From positions 3,596,001 through 3,660,000 of the forward strand of contig NGZR01000001.1 of assembly GCA_002197995.1 (NCBI GenBank): a DNA stretch of 64,000 nucleotides, read 5' to 3'. Under the pieces are notes generated by a model. It did no database searches, was not told the origin of the DNA, and saw only the letters and a list, made by a program, of their open reading frames with translations. Positions within the stretch are counted from its first letter, which is position 1. Each line of letters starts with the position of its first letter. Shown here piece after piece: positions 1 to 10,518 of the stretch. This DNA comes from Gaeumannomyces sp. JS-464 (Eukaryota > Ascomycota > Sordariomycetes > Magnaporthales > Magnaporthaceae). A program made the position numbers and the translations under genes.

Positions 1-481
1 GCCGACTCGCCGCGGCTCTCCAAGAGCATGACTGAGGGCGGGCCCGACGATGTGGTGTTCCCAGGCATCGAGGAGGCGCCGCTGGAGCGCGGCCTGCTGA
101 TTCTGGCACAGATGTCGACCGGTGGGTGCCTCATGACTCCCGACTACACGCAAGCGTGCATCGAGGCCGCGCGGGACAACAAGGGCTTCGTCATGGGCTT
201 CGTGGCGCAGCAGGCCCTCAACAGCGCACCCGAGGACTCCTTCATCCACATGACCCGGGTGCAAGCTCCCGCCCGAGGGCGAGGACGAGAACGCGGGCGG
301 CCTCGAGGGCGATGGACTGGACCAGCAGTACAACACGCCGTCACTCCTCATTGGCGACAAGGGCACCGATATTGTCATCGTCGGCCGCGGCATCATCAAG
401 GCAGGCGACCCGCAGTCCGAGGCCGAGAAGTACAGGCGCATAGCCTGGAAGGCATACCTTGCGCGCCTGCCGCAGCCCTAG
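1..481 (+). CDS. pyr4: Orotidine-5'-phosphate decarboxylase, C-terminal part (frameshifted)
   Basis: Converts OMP to UMP, the last step of de novo pyrimidine synthesis, in the cytosol. The window opens inside the gene, in frame from base 1, so the catalytic Lys/Asp region lies upstream and is not seen. Visible are the family's late elements: [12 protein letters not shown], then DNKGFVMGF, an FIHMT strand, and after a frame change [13 protein letters not shown] and [10 protein letters not shown], the phosphate-binding end of the barrel, closing with a [10 protein letters not shown] helix. Frame 1 runs to about 255 and frame 2 from about 260 to the TAG at 479-481. The family reads TPG at the junction; here 'acccgggtgc' stands where 'accccggggtgc' would keep frame, so two bases are missing. 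Family assignment is very firm; the indel is probably an assembly error because the downstream frame is fully conserved. Confidence 0.93.
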
Positions 482-1775
482 CCTGGCGGCTCCTGCGGCC
501 GCCGTCACGGTGCGCTGCCGCCTCGAAGACGCGACAAGCCGCTCCCGCCCATGTCGGAGTACTTTGCGGGCTTGTTCTCGGCCCCTCGAAGCGCCTTTTC
601 CGACACTAGGGCGGTTTCTTTTTTGGGTCCTTTTTTTTCCCTACCAATATGCCATTTCTCACTGTTAGGCGCAAAGGTCTGATCCGGGACGAAGCACAAA
701 ACGGAAAGGAATCATCACATGCAGTGGGAAGAGTATTGCATCACTTTTGCACGAGGCCGTAAAGGAGTGGTGGTATTTTATTCTCTGCACGGGGGGGTTC
801 TTATTTATTCATATTTTTTTTATTCTATGCAGGCGGAAGAGCAAGAGCATTACACCACCTTTACTACCTTTGCAGATGGTAAAAGAATGTCTGCCATGCT
901 TATTATTTTATTCTTTATGCGCGGGCGGGTTCTTTTTTCGCTGCTTCGAGTATCATCATAGCTCTGCGACTCTTTCTCAGGGGTGTAAGCAGGTGTACCT
1001 ATTATCAGTGGCTTAATGGGGCTGCCACAGAAGAGAGAGAGACAGAGAGAGTTGAGAATGAAAACATCAATTCTTGCCCCGCGACTTTGTCCTTGAACTT
1101 TTTGCGTTGCGGGTCTGAAATCGAGACTTTCACCGTGCTCCCCTCTCTCCCACACATTTCATTCCACCCAGGCCTACATTCCTGCATTTTATACATCCTT
1201 GCCCCGTTGAAGTTTCCATTTCTCCGAGGGCCTTATTTTGGACCTTTTCCTTTTTCCTGTATCCCCCAACCAACCTTGTGAACCCGGATCCGTGCGGGAG
1301 TCTGGGTATTAGTACTGTGACACCATCATTCGTTACTGTGTTATCTGGCCAATTACTAAGCCCCTCAAGAAGGGGACTCTCGGAGTTAAGCTGCGCGGAA
1401 GAGATGCGTTGCTGCTGCTACATTTGGTCTTATCTCCGTCTCACCATCTCACACACCCGATTGTTACGGGCTGCTCATCACTCCTCCCTACCCCCCTCCC
1501 CTCCTTGAGTTGTCACCAATGTGCCCAACATAGTGGCAGAGGGATATGGCCGGCCTTGCAGCCTCGGCCGCTTGAGCTCCAGACGTTCCGTTCCGCCTCG
1601 GCACCCTGTACTTCCTGTCAGCAGTCGATGCTTGTGTGGGTCAAGAGCGAGTGTATTTGCAACATCGATGGATGAGCCCCCTGCGTCGACATTGTTGAAC
1701 ATCGCGACACGGCCTGCTGCGCCGCAGCACACACCGCCCACGAAAGCATACCCGCGTCGTTTTTAACCATCCAGC
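482..1775. other. Intergenic: decarboxylase 3' side and C6-factor promoter
   Basis: No supportable gene. T-rich stretches follow the decarboxylase stop (around 608-640 and 800-835). A short GA run lies at about 1030-1050. Pyrimidine-rich sequence around 1430-1505 probably belongs to the promoter or leader of the downstream transcription factor. The short reading frames here have no recognisable protein character. Confidence 0.6.
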
Positions 1776-4665
1776 ATGGAGGTGGCCGTTGCCGCCGCCG
1801 CTGCCGCTCCGCCCCCGGGGCCAATTGCGCCGCCCGCCGAGGTGGTCGGCTCCGACGAGAACAGCAGCAGCAGCCCTGACACGACGACCGTGGCCGCCGC
1901 CCGGCCGCCGCCCAAGAAGAGGCGGCGGCTCGTCATCTCGTGCATCGAGTGCCACAGGAGGAAGCAAAAGGTGCGCCGGCTGCGACCCGACGAGATATCC
2001 TTGGCGGCTCCTCTCATCTATCCCCCTTTTTTTTTCCTGGTCTGGTCCAAAAAAAAAAAAAAAAAAAAAAGCTGATCTCCAAATCTGGCATGCTCATGTT
2101 GCTGCTATGCGCGCACGCTCTTATTCGTCTTGCTCGGTCTGCAGTGTGACAGGAGCTTCCCCTGCACCAACTGTACGTCGCGCGGCAAGCAGCATGCGTG
2201 CCGCTACGAGACTGCCGCCGCGCGCCGCCCCGAGCGCCAAGGGTGGTGGTGGTCTTGCTGCTGCGGCTCCTGCGGGCGGCGACAATGCGGCGCCGCCACC
2301 GCCACCAGGAAGGGGCGACAACGGCGGGGCGGCAACGACGCCGGGCAAGGCCGCGAACTTTGGGTACGCCGCGGCGGGGGGCGCGTCCACCATGGGCTTC
2401 CTCCGGCGCATCGACCGGGCCACGTCGTCCCCGGGGCTCGGGGACTCGCTGACGCGCATCACGGCCGACGCGGGCCGGCCGACGGACGACTTTGGCACGC
2501 GGGAGCGCTACAGGAGCCTGATCCGGCAGCGCCGGCGCGGGTTTACATCGAGAAGCTGGTCCAGGTGTTTTTTGTAAAGTTCAATATCCATTATGTAAGT
2601 GCGAGTGCGTGAGAGGTTGTTGGTGAAACGGAGAAATATCCGCAAGTGCCTGCCGCCCACTGACGCGCGCCACCAGTACCCGTTGGAATACGACGTGTTT
2701 ATGGCGCAGCTCGCCGAGTGGAACAGCCTCCCCTATAGCGTCTTTACCACCGTCGGGCCGCGGGGTCTCAGCCCGGACCTGCGCGCGCGTTCCCGGCCGT
2801 GCTCTTCCAGGTGGTCGCCACGTCGCTCCTGACGCTGGCCAACGACGAGCCGCACCCCGTCTTTGACGCGCTCAAGTACGCGGGCAACATGACGTTCGAG
2901 GACCTGGCGTGCGACTACAGCGAGTCCGGGGTCGCGGTGCTGTCGCTGCTGGGCAAGCAGCAGATGTCGCTCAACACGGTCCAGGCCGGCTTCATCCGGT
3001 GCTCGTTCCTCAAGTACATGGCCCAGGTGACCGAGGCCTGGCACGCCATCGGCGCCGCCATCCGCGACGCGCAGGAGATCGGGCTGCACCGCGAGAGCCT
3101 GGACCCGCGCCCGGCCGCCGCTGCCGCCGACGGCGAGGACGCGGCGGCGGCCGTGCTGCGGAACCAGTGGGAGGTCCAGCACCGCGCTCGCTGTGGCACA
3201 TGCTCTGCCTCTGGGACGTGCACACGGGCCTGGTGCTGGGCCGCCCCCTGACCACCGACGGCGGCGAGAACCAGCCGCCGTTCCCCGTCGACTGCCCCAT
3301 CCCCTCGGGCGGGCTCGAGGCCCGGTCCAGGACCGCCATCCTCCCGCGCGGGCCCGACGACCCGCCGACCCCGATGACCCGCAACATGTGGACGCTCCGG
3401 CTGCTCCCGCTGCTGCGCGAGGTCGTGCGGCTCGAGACGTCGGGCCCCTGCCCGCGCGACTTTGGCCGCGTCGACCAGATCCACCGCGAGATGCAGCTGC
3501 TCGAGGAGCAGATCCCGCCCTGCTTCCGGCTCGAGAACCCGGACACGCGCTTCGACGACCACCCGGCCTGCAGGGGTGGCTGCCCGGCGTGCGCACCATC
3601 CTCCCGCAGCTCGCCGCGTTTGGCTACTTCACGCTGCACCGCCCTTATGTCTTCACGCGTCCGCAGAGCAGGACGCTGGCGCTGAGGGCGTGCCTCGACA
3701 TGCTGCGCGGCCAGCGCCTGCAGTTCGACGGCATGAAGCCGGACGAGTACCGCATCTTTTCCATCTTTTTCGGCACCTTTGACGCCATAGTCCTGGTCGC
3801 CACCATCTTTGTGCTTTTTCCCCACGAGAGCCCGGACCTGCTGCCCGACGCGCTCCAGCACTTCCGCTGGGCCGTCGAGCGCTTCGAGGTGCTGTCGGCC
3901 CGCAACAACCTCGCCCGCTCCGCCGTCGGCGTCCTCAAGGCCATCTGGGTCCGGCTCGAGCGGTCGCTCGCGCGTCCTCGGCGCCGGTCCCCTCCGGCGC
4001 CCCGTGCCGGTGGACCCGCGGCTCGCGGCGATAGATGTTCGAAACGGCGGCGACATCGTCAGCCCCTTTGGCAGCGGCGGCGGCAGCAGCAGCAGCAGCA
4101 ATGGGGTTCTGGGCGTCACCCCATCTTCCTCATCGGCTACCGCGACCGCCGCCGTGCCGCCGACACGTAATGGCAGCGTCAGCGTCAGTGGCGGCGGCGA
4201 CGGTGGCCTGGACGCGCTCCTGGCTCGGACGTCCGCCGAGCCCTGGTCCCTGCCGTCCGACTTTGACTGGTCCACCATCCAGACGCTCTACCCCACGAGC
4301 GACCTCATCTACAACGAATTGATGATTGGCGACCATCAGACGTTTGCCGCCAGTGGCGGGGCCTTCCTGGCCGACGGCAGCAACGGCTCCGCAGGCTCCG
4401 CGGAGCTGCAGACGTGGCTGCTGCCGTCGGACGGCGCTTTCAACGGCGCCGGAGAGGGGGTTTCTGCCATTGGTGGTGGTGGTGGTGGTGGTGCTACGGG
4501 GGTCGCCCCTGCAAACACGGCCGCTTCTGGCACCGGTCTAGCCACCCCGACTCTGGCAACGCGCAAGGACAGCAGCAGCATGGAAACAGCACGGCTTGGC
4601 AGTTCGAGGGAGACTTTGGTGACGACAGCATTTGGAAGGTGCTCAATCTGTACACTCCCTTTTGA
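1776..4665 (+). CDS. Zn2Cys6 fungal transcription factor, multi-frameshifted
   Basis: Nuclear DNA-binding regulator of the Gal4 class. Exon 1 (1776-1970) encodes an Ala/Pro-rich start, a basic KKRRR stretch and CIECHRRKQK. Intron 1 (1971-2144, with a 22-A run) splits the zinc cluster, which resumes with CDRSFPCTNC and CRYE, giving all six cysteines. Exon 2 ends at 2594 (gtaagt donor) and exon 3 starts at 2677. The middle region matches the fungal-specific factor domain (MAQLAEWNSLPYSVFT, FIRCSFLKYMAQVTEAWHAI, LWHMLCLWDVHTGLVLGRPL). The C-terminus ends GDDSIWKVLNLYTPF, typical of this family. The coherent protein must be read across at least seven frame changes, near 2235, 2530, 2790, 3185, 3568, 3975 and 4555. 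No stop interrupts the conserved frames between them, which argues for sequence errors over decay. Target genes cannot be inferred. Confidence 0.85.
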
Positions 4666-5152
4666 TGAGGAGAAGAATCGCAACAAAAAGAGGGGGGATG
4701 GCGCGTGGGGAATGGCATCCATTGTCACCAGCTGAAAAGGTCCTACTCTAGCGCACCAGCCCAGTCTCATCTAAATGACAATTTTCTCCTAGTCTCTCTT
4801 CCGGGAGTGGAATTTTTCTCATCAACCGGCTGCCGCTGCCGCCGACGGGGTCGCCCGATGTGTCTGACTGTTTGTTTTTTTCAGAGCGTAACTCAAAATA
4901 ATCACCATCCGAAGTCTCCCAGCACCCGTTATCTGCGGGAAGCTGACTTTTGGGGCTGGGTAATCACGAGCTCGTTTTCGATGTTGCCGTGCGCTCGCCA
5001 GACTTTGTTACTAAGCTACCCCCCAAGGGCGAGGGGAGGCTTACAATAGAGGGATGTGATTCGCACCAACTTACCCAGGTCCTTTCGACCACTCACTTAC
5101 TTGACACTCTACTACAAATCCCCCAGACGAGGCAGTCGATGGAGCCGTCGCG
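4666..5152. other. Intergenic between C6 factor and chitin-synthase-like gene
   Basis: No gene seen. The segment holds the 3' region of the C6 factor and a short leader before the ATG at 5153. It is less GC-rich than the flanking genes. Confidence 0.5.
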
Positions 5153-6562
5153 ATGCCAATAGACAACCTTCTCAAGAGGTTAACGCTGCTGGGGACGCCG
5201 CGAGAATCAGTAGTAGTATCGACACTCCAAGAGCCTCTCCCACAGATCCCACCCGAGTACCGGCACTGGGTCAGCATCCCCATCGAGCCGCCGCCGCCGT
5301 CCTTGCCTCCGATGCGGCGATCTCCGCGAGGAAGCACAGCGAGCGACCACGACCCGGGCGAAGAAGGCCACCAGCGGCAGCGACAACGGCTGCAGCTGCA
5401 CCACCTGCACCCGGCGGCTCGCGAGACCGAGTTCTCGCACGTGCGGTGGACCGACATCAACTGGGGCGCGTCCGAGTTCACGCGGCAGCGGTACACGCTG
5501 CGGGCCTACAGCTTCACGCGGCCCCGGCCCACGGCGCTGGTCGTGTCGCTGGCCGTGTCCGACGGGCACACGGCGGCGCAGGTGGCGGCCGCCGTCGAGG
5601 CCGTCGCGCGCAACCTGCTCTTCCTCGAGCAGCGCGGCTTCGGCAGGCGGCAGAGGGCCAAATGGGACTTCGACTTTGATGAGGAGGAGGGAGGGGGCGC
5701 CTGTGGTGGTGGGCTGAGGCCGTCGTGGAAGAACGTGGTGCTTGTGATTGTGGGATCGTCCGACACGATGAGGCCTGAGGTGGTCGAGTACCTGATGCGC
5801 TTGAGGCTGTTCGCGCCGGGCTTGATGCCACACCGTGGTGTCGTGGGGGAGACGTACGAGCTCGCAGTGCGTCTGCGGCCTGAGGCAGGGCTGTCCGCCG
5901 AGGAAGATGAGGCGGAGAGGAAGGCGCGGAGACGGCGACAAAGGCGGCAGAGGCAGCAACGACAGTCCATGCCGGCCGCTTCAGGGGGTGGTGGGGGAGT
6001 CCCGATGGCGAGCAGCAGCAGCAGCGTCAACACCAGCACCAGCTCGAGCCTGAGCCCCACCACCGCAACCACCACCACCACCACCACGAAGCCCTCGTCC
6101 CGCGGGGCCGTCTCCGCCGTCTCCGGCTACGGCGACGCAGTAGGCGAGGCTTCGCCGCCGCAGCCGGTGCAGATGCTATTCTTCGACTCGCGCGCGCGGC
6201 TGCGGACGGCCGAGGACGCAAACGTGTGGGTGGTGCGCGCCTTTGCCGACTGCCTCAAGGCGGACGCGTGGATGCCACTCGACCACCTGCTGGGCCTAAG
6301 CCCCTTTGTCAGCCGCCAGTGGGCGCCGCTGTACTCGGTCGGGGATGGCGCTATTGCTGCCGTGCTGCGGGACATGGCCGAGCACCCCGAGTGCGCCGTG
6401 GTGTTTAGCAGGAGGCTGGGCCAGGATGCAAGAGGCGGGGAGAGAGTAGTCGGGGAGGAACTCCCGCCCGCGCCGCCGCTGCCGGGCCGTGGGAGCAGGC
6501 GGCGGGCGTGCTGGGGATGCTGGCGGTTTGTCGGGGTGGGAGGGAGGTGGGATGGGGAGTAG
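5153..6562 (+). CDS. Truncated chitin-synthase-like protein lacking catalytic motifs
   Basis: Predicted 469 aa with no signal peptide or clear membrane segment. I read it as derived from the N-terminal half of a division-I chitin synthase because blocks occur in the family's order: RETEFSHVRW then SEFTRQRYTLRAYSFTRPRP (family: EFTHMRY ... YTLRQ ... PR); TALVVSLAVSDG where the enzyme has TELFIVVTMYNED; WKNVVLVIVG followed by LRLFAPGLM where it has WKKIVVCVVSDGR and MGVYQEGI; GETYELAV for HIYEYTT; PVQMLFF for PVQMLFC. The KEKNQKKINSHRWFF and LLDAGT blocks are replaced by unrelated residues (ARLRTAEDANVWVV, MPLDHLL), so the nucleotide-binding and catalytic positions are lost. A Ser/Thr-rich insertion at about residues 275-330 separates the last two blocks. 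The frame ends in low-complexity Gly/Arg; other frames stay open to about 6770, so an indel near 6480 may have altered the C-terminus. Family link is inferred by eye. Confidence 0.6.
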   Translation: MPIDNLLKRLTLLGTPRESVVVSTLQEPLPQIPPEYRHWVSIPIEPPPPSLPPMRRSPRGSTASDHDPGEEGHQRQRQRLQLHHLHPAARETEFSHVRWTDINWGASEFTRQRYTLRAYSFTRPRPTALVVSLAVSDGHTAAQVAAAVEAVARNLLFLEQRGFGRRQRAKWDFDFDEEEGGGACGGGLRPSWKNVVLVIVGSSDTMRPEVVEYLMRLRLFAPGLMPHRGVVGETYELAVRLRPEAGLSAEEDEAERKARRRRQRRQRQQRQSMPAASGGGGGVPMASSSSSVNTSTSSSLSPTTATTTTTTTKPSSRGAVSAVSGYGDAVGEASPPQPVQMLFFDSRARLRTAEDANVWVVRAFADCLKADAWMPLDHLLGLSPFVSRQWAPLYSVGDGAIAAVLRDMAEHPECAVVFSRRLGQDARGGERVVGEELPPAPPLPGRGSRRRACWGCWRFVGVGGRWDGE

Positions 6563-8011
6563 CGGTGCCAGGCCTGCATCGTCGGCGGGGGCCACGCTTA
6601 CCGCGACCGGCATCAGCAGGCCCAGGTCCCCGGATGGGAGAAGAGGAGGAGGGGGTGTGTTTGGGGGAAGCGGGAGCAGGCCGCCGCCGTCGTCAGGCGG
6701 GCGGGCCGTGTACAGGCGCAAAGAGACGTCACGCGAGCTGGGGACGGGATCTTGGCGTACAGGTTGGTGCATAATTGAGCTAGGGACGGGAGAGATAAGG
6801 CAGAGAGAGAGAGAGATGGGCAGCAAACCTGTTTGCTCGTGTAACCCTCGTTGGCTCTGCCTTGGGCGAGGCATGTGTCACGCTGGGCGAGGGCTGGTTG
6901 AGCCCAACTGACCTGATCAGGCTCCTTTTTACTGTGCACAGCAGGACTTTGTGGCATGGGAATTTTCGTCAATATTGATGAGTAGAATAGCGGAAGGCGT
7001 CCGCGTAGCACCAGGATGGGACTAGGTCGTCAGTGAGCTGTTGGTCCTTGCGTGATGTGAAATGAAGGCGCGGCAACAACATGCGAGGTCACAAAATGGC
7101 TACTGTGCGTGTGCTCTGCATGTGGGCACGGTAGGTGGGCTTATGCTATTTCCAGCGTGGCTACCGCGCGCCAAACTGACGATCCCTGCAGGTGCCGGCG
7201 CAGCTTCGCGTTACGTAGCGCGGTAGCAATCGACCCCGCACGAAAGAAAGCGGCGCGTGCGTCGTGCAGCGTTCTTGGCCGCAACTGCCGCCACAGGAAC
7301 ATAGGCGAAGAATCCAAAATCAATTGGCTCCAAGCCCAAAAGTCAGCCAGCTCGGTCGAAGAAGAAAAAACATTCTCGCTGTTCTTCATTTTCCACATAA
7401 CGCACGCCGTAGCTAGGTACCCAAGACCATCTCTCATTTGCGACCGTCGTTTGTTGAGGCCCAAGCAAGACGCCTGGCGGGGAGGGTGGAATCCGACCAG
7501 TCGATTCGACAAACGAGTGCCCGGCGCCGTTTTCAGCTGCTCTGCATCCCTCCATCGTGCAGACAACCTGCCCGCCCGCGGATGGACGCTGCTCGATTTG
7601 GCAGGGACCAGCTCCGCCGCACCAGCCTTGTGCGCCAGACACCATATGCGCTCTCTGGTGGCGGCTGTCCCTTGTCCGCAAACGGCCACCTGCCCGACCA
7701 GTTTATCCCGACGCTGTCGTTTTCTTTCCTGATCAATCAAACCCAACAACCTCCAGTTTATTCCACTTCTTTCCGCAGCCAAAAACCCTTTGCCGTGCGC
7801 CATCATCCTGCGTATTTGGCCTCTGTGGCCGGTGCCTAGCGCAATTTCTGGGATCCAGCTTTATAGGTGCTATTCCCGCAATAATTTTTTTTTTCGTTTG
7901 CTTCAATTGTCCCAGCTTGCCTGCAACGGCAGCACCCCTCGTCCCGGCTCTCAACCGCCCGATTTCGCAAACGACGACAGGCAGGGCCGCCCAGCGCCTG
8001 CAGCAGTCAGG
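6563..8011. other. Intergenic: promoter region of the CCCH gene
   Basis: No supportable gene. The left end (to about 6770) could still encode the tail of the chitin-synthase-like protein if an indel is corrected. It is followed by a GA run near 6800-6815. The right half (7600-8000) is pyrimidine-rich with T tracts (for example 7886-7893), as expected for the promoter and leader of the downstream gene. Confidence 0.55.
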
Positions 8012-9849
8012 ATGGCGGCGCAGCTGGGGGGCGATATCATGAGCTTCGTGCAGAGATATCAGGTCCTCAAGCAGCAACAAGACACCAGTGACGAGCTAAT
8101 CAAGGTTCGTTTGCCCTCGGGATCCCTCGGCCCCCGTTTGACCCCATGCTGACGTCCGCCCGCCCTCGACACCTGCAGGATCTTCTACTCTACGTCAAGG
8201 ACATTGAAGAAAATCTCCGCTCCGAAAACCGGTCGCTTCAAACAGAGCTCCACGACATCCGACTCGACCTTGACGACGCCCGCAAGTCCCGCCGTGATTT
8301 CCAGGCCAAGCTCCAGGAGGCTGAGAGCGCCCGCGACTACTTCAGGCAGGGTGCCGAGATTTATAGAGTGAGGAGGTTGACCCCCGCTGCCATGGCCGTG
8401 GCAGGCGCGTGTGACGTGGGGCCCTCGACTGACGGCCCTCGCAGAACCGAAACCAATACATTGTCGTCTTGATCGACGGAGATGGCCTCCTTGTAAGCTC
8501 ATCCCACTTCCTCCCTCGGCACTTGCTCGGCACCCTGCGCGTTCCCCACACTCCCCCCAGCCGTCGCTAACTGGGCCCGACCCCACACCTATCCGCAGTT
8601 TAAAGAGTCGTTCATCACCCAGGGCGTCGAGGGTGGCAAGAAGGCTGCGAATGCCTTGAGGGTCGCCATTCTACACCAGTGCGGCGAGCTCGCCGACGAG
8701 CTCGAGGTTCACGCCAAGGTGTGCGCCAACCTTTTGGGCCTGGCCAAGGCCATGAAACGCGAGGGCTCCATACAAGTCGAAACGGACCTCCGCGACTTCT
8801 TTGTTGGCTTTTCGCAGGCCAAAGCCTCGTTTGATTTTGTTGACGTCGGTCATGGTAAGGAGCGTGCCGACTCCAAGATCAGAGGTGAGCAGCAAACCCA
8901 ATCCACGCCCAGTTACTCTAGGCTACAAGCACCCACTTACACGTCCACCCTGGTCCACAGAGGCGGCCAGATGGCACCTCCGCAACGTTAATTGCAGGCA
9001 GGTCGTGCTCGGCGTGTCGCACGACTCTGGATATGCCCCCTTTCTGGACGAGGTGATGCGCGACGAGCAAACAAAGAACCTGATCACCATTCTTGAGGGC
9101 TTCCCGACTGTGCGGGAGCTAGTGGCCACGGGTGTCAACCGAGTCAACTTTACAGATGACCTCTTTCGCTCCGACAAGATGGTCGACAGGCTGCCGCGCA
9201 ACGCGTCCCCGCCTGGTTTCGGTGGTACGGCCTCGCCGCCTCCCAACAGCTCCCTGCCCGGGGCCCCGTCGTACGCGGGCGTTATGGCCGTCAGCGCAAG
9301 CCCACCGCCCCCGCCTGCGGCCCCTCCGCCGCCCACACTCAACATCCCGTTAGCGCCCAAGCCGTCGGCCAATGCTTCGCGAGGAGCCAAACCGCCGCCG
9401 TGGAACCCGGGCCCTCGTGGCCTGGACAAGCCGATCCAGGTAAACCAGGCAGCGCTAGACGGCATCAAGAAGCGCAAGGATCAGAGCAAGCTGTGCAACA
9501 ATCACTATCTTCGCCCGCCGTGTCAAAAGGGAACCGCGTGCTGCTTTGAGCACGAGTACGAGCCCACGGCGGCCGAGAGGGTCGCCATTGCGTTCCTGGC
9601 TCGCCTGAACCCATGCACCAACGGCCAGGACTGCGATATTGCCAACTGCATTTACGGCCACCATGTGAGTAACCGTCCACAGCCGCAACTCTGGAGGTTT
9701 GCATCGCTGACAGTACAACCCCAATCCAGTGCCCCAGCACTATTAACGGACAGTGCCAGCACCCGTACTGCAAGTTCCGCCCCGACGAGCACCCGCCCGG
9801 AACCAAGTACAAGTCGACCTACCGGAACGGAGATTCGTACGACTCCTAG
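8012..9849 (+). CDS. NYN/PIN-like domain protein with CCCH zinc fingers
   Basis: Six exons (8012-8104, 8179-8367, 8445-8492, 8599-8884, 8961-9664, 9730-9849) sum to 1440 nt, 479 aa, with good GT-AG borders and no indel. Residues about 30-95 form a charged coiled coil. Residues about 95-315 look like a NYN/PIN-type nuclease fold: VVLIDGDGLL (first acidic pair), a GHGKERADSKIR helix, and VVLGVSHDSGYAPFLDEV (the SgDsDf-like strand). This fits the fungal family usually called DUF7923, in my recollection. A Pro-rich linker with a KPPPWNPGPRG block leads to a CCCH finger (C-x8-C-x5-C-x3-H, starting CNNHYLRPPC), then C-x5-C-x4-C-x3-H, and a third Cys-rich unit (CPSTINGQC). Likely an RNA-binding cytoplasmic or nuclear protein, possibly with RNase activity; substrate unknown. 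Confidence 0.85.
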
Positions 9850-10518
9850 GCTGGGAACGCACCAAGTATTGATAGCTCAATGTTCCGGACACCAACGACT
9901 CACTTGACTTTGGATTCCTTCCTGCTGCCTCGTCAATCTTTCTGAACCGTGCGAGGTTCTCTTTCTGAGGGAAGTGGAGAAATGACGGCAGTTGGGGCGG
10001 CACTGATTTTTTTTTTTTTCCTTTTTGTTATTGTGGCGTGCGGGTTTCACGGGCGGCAGTGTCGGGAGCTGCCGTCGCACTTGTAACTCTACCTGAGGCA
10101 CCTTGGGTGGCGATGCCCACAGACATTTCGACACTTTAGCCTGGATGGGCGGCCCTCCGGCGATGGGAACCGAGAAGTTTGCTCTCCGACGCACCTAGGC
10201 TTGCAACTTGCCCAATAGCATATCCCACAAATTGCCTTAGTACTTATTACTATGGGAGTAGTTTCCTTGTGCATCTCAATCGACCGTTTCAGCTCGTGAC
10301 CAAGACCAAGAGCAGCAGGCGACGTCATGGCCACCAGGGGCAGCTGGCGGGTTCCGATGGTTTGGTTGCCTAGCACATCAGCGCCGTCCAACTGGCCACC
10401 CCCACATTTCCCCACACCAGCCAGAGCCCACGTACTTTAAATCGACGTCAGCGGGCGGCCCCGCAGCAGCAGCCCACCAAAAATCACAATTGCAACAAGT
10501 CGAGGTGGCCGCAAGCGA
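9850..10518. other. Intergenic between CCCH gene and sec65
   Basis: No gene seen. A T-rich run at about 10008-10025 follows the CCCH stop and may mark its 3' end. The right part serves as promoter and leader for sec65. Confidence 0.5.

Noticed and set aside
1776..4665. C6 factor as an ancient pseudogene
   Set aside because: No in-frame stops in the conserved segments and intact zinc ligands and splice sites; the same kind of break occurs in essential genes nearby.
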